Positions 60,571 through 64,000 of a stretch of 64,000 nt of DNA are shown here, in pieces (positions within the stretch are counted from its first letter, which is position 1; each line of letters starts with the position of its first letter). A model generated the notes under the pieces. That model was given only the letters and a program-made list of their open reading frames with translations. It was not told the origin of the DNA and searched no databases. Location of the stretch: the NCBI RefSeq assembly GCF_000295955.2, contig NZ_ALXE01000053.1, forward strand, positions 1 through 64,000. The letters run 5' to 3'. Both the position numbers and the translations under genes were made by a program. Origin of the DNA: Pantoea sp. A4. GTDB lineage: Bacteria > Pseudomonadota > Gammaproteobacteria > Enterobacterales > Enterobacteriaceae.

Positions 60571-62799
60571 ATGAAAACGTTATCACCTTTGGCCTGCGCC
60601 ATTTTTATGGCAACAGCCATTCCTTGCGCAGCCAGCGCAGCAGAAACACCAGCGGATAAAACCAACAGCGAAGACAATACTCTGGTCGTCACTGCGGCGC
60701 AGCAGACGCTTCAGGCTCCTGGCGTTTCCACCATTACAGCCGATGAAATTAAGAAACATCCGCCTGCGCGCGATGTCTCGGAGATCATTCGCACCATGCC
60801 GGGAGTTAACCTCACCGGGAACTCCACCAGCGGTCAGCGCGGCAATAATCGCCAAATCGATATTCGCGGTATGGGACCAGAAAATACCCTGATTCTGATT
60901 GATGGCTTGCCGGTCTCAAGCCGTAACTCTGTGCGATTTGGCTGGCGCGGTGAGCGCGATACCCGTGGTGATACCAGTTGGGTACCGCCGGAGATGATCG
61001 AACGTATTGAAGTTATTCGTGGGCCTGCCGCCGCGCGTTACGGCAACGGTGCTGCGGGTGGGGTGGTGAATATCATCACCAAAAAAGAGACCGGGCAGTG
61101 GCACGGCTCATGGGATAGCTACTACAACATCCCGGAACATAAACAAGAGGGTGCCACCAAGCGCACCAACTTCAGCTTGTCAGGCCCATTGGGCGATGAC
61201 TTTAGCTTCCGTTTATATGGTGGTTTAGCCAAGACGCAGGCTGACGCACAGTTTATTAATGAAGGCCATCAGTCATTGCGTACCGGGACTTATGCTACCG
61301 CCATCCCAGCGGGACGCGAAGGTTCTGAAAATAAAGATATCAATGCGTTACTGCGCTGGGCATTCGCGCCACGTCAGGCTTTAGAGTTTGAGGCGGGCTA
61401 TAGCCGTCAGAATAACCTCTACGCTGGCGATACGCAGAATACCAACACCAGCGCGCTGGTGCAGAGCATGTATGGCAAGGAAACCAACCGTCTGTATCGC
61501 AACAACTTTGCGCTGACGTGGACCGGTGCGTGGGACAGTGGCATCAGCTCACGCACCTATGCGCAGTACGAAAAAACACGTAACACGCGAATGAATGAAG
61601 GGTTGGCCGGTGGGACGGAAGGGATCTTCTCTGATGACGGCTTCTCGAATATCCAACTGGAAAACATCCTGCTGCACAGTGAAGTCAGCGTGCCGTTTGA
61701 GTGGCTGGTCAATCAAACCGCGACGCTGGGTACCGAATGGAACCAGCAGCGCATGAAAGATCTCGCTTCCAATACGCAATCCATGTTGGGCGGCGCAATC
61801 CCTGGCATCGACAGCACCAACCGCAGCCCTTATACCCAGGCTGAGATTTTCTCGCTGTTTGCTGAAGACAATATGGAGTTGACGGACTCCACCATGCTGA
61901 CCCCGGCGTTACGCTTTGATCATCACTCGATCGTCGGCAATAACTGGAGCCCGTCACTGAATTTGTCGCAGGGCCTGGGAGATGACTTTACGCTGAAGCT
62001 GGGCATCGCCCGTGCTTACAAAGCGCCAAACCTCTATCAAACCAACCCGAACTATGTGCTGTATAGCCGTGGTCAGGGCTGTGCTGCGAGTTCCGGCGGG
62101 TGCTATCTGGTGGGGAACCCGGACTTAAGCGCTGAACACAGTATCAACAAAGAAGTCGGCATTGAGTGGAAGCATGACGATTATCAGGCGGGTATCACCT
62201 GGTTCCGTAATGATTATCGCAACAAGATTGAAGCGGGTTATCTGCCAACCGGCGTGTCGAGTACTGGCTTAACAGACGTGTATAAGTGGGAAAACGTACC
62301 AAAGGCGGTGGTCGAGGGGCTGGAAGGCACCTTTAATATGCCATTCTCTGATACGGTCATGTGGACCAATAACCTGACCTACATGCTGCAGAGTAAGAAT
62401 AAGGAGACGGGCGATCGTCTGTCGATCATTCCTGACTACACGCTGAACTCCAGCTTGAGCTGGCAGGCAACGCAGGATCTTTCACTGCAAACCACGCTGA
62501 CCTGGTACGGCAAGCAGGTGCCGAAGAAGTACAACTATAAAGGCCAGCCAGTAACCGGCAGTGAGACCGATCAGGTCAGCCCGTATACAATAGTGGGCAT
62601 GAGCGGGACTTATGAGGTGAATAAATACGCGAGCGTCACGCTGGGTATCGATAACCTGTTCGACAAACGTCACTTCCGCGAAGGCAATGCGCAAACCACC
62701 GGCAATGCTCAGACCGGTGCCTATATGTATGGCGCGGGGGCGAATACCTACAACGAGTCAGGCCGGACCTACTACATGAGCCTGAATACGCACTTCTGA
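60571..62799 (+). CDS. fepA: FepA, TonB-dependent ferric enterobactin receptor
   Basis: Outer-membrane gated porin for ferric enterobactin. The 742-aa product has a signal peptide (about 1-24, ending ASA-AE), a TonB box (DNTLVVTAA), the plug domain (ISTITADEIKKHPPARDVSEI is split here as TITADEIKK and RTMPGVNLTGN) and a 22-strand barrel ending in the aromatic THF. Resemblance to E. coli FepA is strong through the whole length. A 210-bp control region with a Fur box precedes it. Confidence 0.97.
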   Translation: MKTLSPLACAIFMATAIPCAASAAETPADKTNSEDNTLVVTAAQQTLQAPGVSTITADEIKKHPPARDVSEIIRTMPGVNLTGNSTSGQRGNNRQIDIRGMGPENTLILIDGLPVSSRNSVRFGWRGERDTRGDTSWVPPEMIERIEVIRGPAAARYGNGAAGGVVNIITKKETGQWHGSWDSYYNIPEHKQEGATKRTNFSLSGPLGDDFSFRLYGGLAKTQADAQFINEGHQSLRTGTYATAIPAGREGSENKDINALLRWAFAPRQALEFEAGYSRQNNLYAGDTQNTNTSALVQSMYGKETNRLYRNNFALTWTGAWDSGISSRTYAQYEKTRNTRMNEGLAGGTEGIFSDDGFSNIQLENILLHSEVSVPFEWLVNQTATLGTEWNQQRMKDLASNTQSMLGGAIPGIDSTNRSPYTQAEIFSLFAEDNMELTDSTMLTPALRFDHHSIVGNNWSPSLNLSQGLGDDFTLKLGIARAYKAPNLYQTNPNYVLYSRGQGCAASSGGCYLVGNPDLSAEHSINKEVGIEWKHDDYQAGITWFRNDYRNKIEAGYLPTGVSSTGLTDVYKWENVPKAVVEGLEGTFNMPFSDTVMWTNNLTYMLQSKNKETGDRLSIIPDYTLNSSLSWQATQDLSLQTTLTWYGKQVPKKYNYKGQPVTGSETDQVSPYTIVGMSGTYEVNKYASVTLGIDNLFDKRHFREGNAQTTGNAQTGAYMYGAGANTYNESGRTYYMSLNTHF

Positions 62800-62806
62800 T
62801 GAAACC

Positions 62807-62836
62807 AGCCCGCTGTGATAGCGGGCTTTTTGTGTG
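62807..62836. terminator. Terminator between fepA and dacB
   Basis: Stem AGCCCGC/GCGGGCT with a 7-base loop followed by TTTTTGTG. It ends fepA; dacB converges from the right. Confidence 0.9.
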
Positions 62837-62843
62837 AGGTCGA

Positions 62844-64000
62844 TCAGTTGTTTTGGTAGATATCGCGGTACAGGCGGCTTTCGAAGCGCACCAGCGGGAT
62901 ACGGCGTGTTTTTTGATCTTGTGGCGGAACAGCATAGCCAGAGAGATACTGAACAAAGGCCAGGCGTGCGCCGCTGGCGGTGGTGATAAAGCCTGCGAGG
63001 TTATAAACGCCCTGCAATGAACCGGTTTTCGCCGAGACTTTGCCATCCACGCCTGCTTCGTGCAGACCACCACGATATTGCAATGTACCGTCATAGCCCG
63101 CGCGCGGCAGCATGGAAATAAAGTCCAGCGTCTGGTCATTCTTCGCAATAAACTGCAACGCTTGCATCATGGTGGTAGGGGAGACCAAATCATGGCGTGA
63201 CAGGCCGGAGCCATCCACCTGGATCGAGTTGCCCATATCAACACCTGCTTTCTCTTTCAGAATTCGGCGTACCGCATCTGAACCCGCACGGAAAGTACCC
63301 GGAACGTTGAAGTAGTGATGGCCAATCGTACGGAACACCGTATCGGCAATCATATTGTCCGACTTTTTCAGCATGGTATGCAGCAGGTCGTGCAACGGAG
63401 CCGATTGCGTTGAAGCCAGGACAGTGCCAGGTTCCGTGACCAGCGGCTGACGCAGCAGATGGCCACTGTAATCAATCCCGGCTTGCTTTAGCTCATCACG
63501 CAGAATCTCTCCTGCCCATGCGGCCCCATCCTGTACGGCGAAGGCCAGCGGCAGAGGCTCCGAGCGCTGGCGCATACAGCCAGTCAGGGTGTAGCGGTTT
63601 AGCTCGCCGGGGACGACATCCAGCTCGCAATATTGTCCTTCTCCGCTATTCGGAGCCAGCGTGCGGACCTGGCTGTACATGTGCGCCGGATAGTAAGAGG
63701 CGATGCGCACAAAGGCGTTCTGTCCTGCCTGTTTGGCGCTGTAGAGCGAAACGGAGAAACAGTTTTTGTCGACAATTGCGGCGCCTGGCGGGGCGCTGAA
63801 GCACTCCGTCAGGTCATTCCACGGCCAGCCTGGCGCTTCATCATGGGAAGCGAAGACGGAGGTATCAATGACCAGATTGCCCTTGATATGGTTGATGCCC
63901 TGTTTTTTCAGCGCGGCAACCATATTGCGCAGATCCTGGCGGCTCAGGGTGGGATCGCCAGCAAAGCGTGCGACCAAATCCCCATTCAGGGTGCCATCGC
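62844..64000 (-). CDS. dacB: DacB, D-Ala-D-Ala carboxypeptidase/endopeptidase (partial)
   Basis: Penicillin-binding protein 4, a periplasmic class C peptidoglycan hydrolase. The frame stays open to the right edge (GTLNGDLVARFAGDPT), so about 90 N-terminal residues, with the signal and SxxK motif, lie outside the window. The second and third motifs are visible: KKSDNMIAD and VSAKTGSLQG. The C-terminus VRFESRLYRDIYQNN is complete. In E. coli dacB converges directly on obgE. Confidence 0.96.
   Translation of the reverse strand, partial: DGTLNGDLVARFAGDPTLSRQDLRNMVAALKKQGINHIKGNLVIDTSVFASHDEAPGWPWNDLTECFSAPPGAAIVDKNCFSVSLYSAKQAGQNAFVRIASYYPAHMYSQVRTLAPNSGEGQYCELDVVPGELNRYTLTGCMRQRSEPLPLAFAVQDGAAWAGEILRDELKQAGIDYSGHLLRQPLVTEPGTVLASTQSAPLHDLLHTMLKKSDNMIADTVFRTIGHHYFNVPGTFRAGSDAVRRILKEKAGVDMGNSIQVDGSGLSRHDLVSPTTMMQALQFIAKNDQTLDFISMLPRAGYDGTLQYRGGLHEAGVDGKVSAKTGSLQGVYNLAGFITTASGARLAFVQYLSGYAVPPQDQKTRRIPLVRFESRLYRDIYQNN

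Noticed and set aside
45943-62799. Integrative element with att sites around the enterobactin island
   Set aside because: I found no integrase, tRNA or matching direct repeats at both ends.

Overview
The window comes from a gammaproteobacterium of the order Enterobacterales. The housekeeping backbone is nearly collinear with the E. coli degS to dacB region (degS-degQ-zapG-zapE-rplM-rpsI-sspAB, gltB, arcB, mtgA, npr-rapZ-ptsN-hpf-rpoN-lptBAC-kdsCD, mlaFEDCB-ibaG-murA, ispB, rplU-rpmA-obgE, dacB). Residue-level resemblance is high but clearly not Escherichia. A plant- or environment-associated Erwiniaceae such as Pantoea or Erwinia is my best guess; this is inference from gene content, not proof.

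Layout. 1-7.2 kb: a 35-bp tandem repeat, the periplasmic proteases degS and degQ, the division genes zapG and zapE, the rplM-rpsI operon and sspAB. 7.2-15.2 kb: an accessory block holding a small exported protein, an AT-rich stretch, a PilZ (c-di-GMP) protein resembling the fimbrial activator MrkH, a chaperone-usher fimbrial operon (pilin, chaperone, usher, adhesin) and a detached short pilin-like gene. 15.2-22.6 kb: an unusual glutamate synthase locus. A long GltB (1841 aa) is followed not by gltD but by a CysJ-type NADPH diflavin reductase. 22.6-27.4 kb: a long regulatory region with an ArgR-type box, then arcB, the small RNA ArcZ and mtgA. 27.4-44.3 kb: the nitrogen-PTS/rpoN/Lpt cluster on the minus strand, the Mla lipid-transport operon and murA on the plus strand, then sfsB, ispB and rplU-rpmA-obgE. 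44.3-45.9 kb: palindromic repeats, one of them split by a complete IS3-family insertion sequence. 45.9-62.8 kb: an enterobactin island (entCEBAH, fepB, fepDGC, entF-ybdZ-fes, fepA) placed between the convergent genes obgE and dacB. 62.8-64.0 kb: the C-terminal part of dacB.

How parts work together. EntC, EntB and EntA make 2,3-dihydroxybenzoate; EntE, EntB and EntF (with the MbtH-like YbdZ) assemble enterobactin; FepA, FepB, FepDG and FepC import the ferric complex and Fes releases the iron. Fur-box-like palindromes lie in the entC/fepB, fepD and fes/fepA control regions. entD (phosphopantetheinyl transferase) and entS (exporter) are not in the cluster. LptA, LptB and LptC together with KdsC and KdsD serve lipopolysaccharide transport and Kdo synthesis, and MlaFEDCB maintains outer-membrane lipid asymmetry.

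The most unusual item is the gltB-diflavin reductase pair, at the chromosomal position where E. coli carries gltBD. It suggests a glutamate synthase that takes NADPH electrons through a CysJ-like FAD/FMN protein rather than through the FeS/FAD protein GltD.
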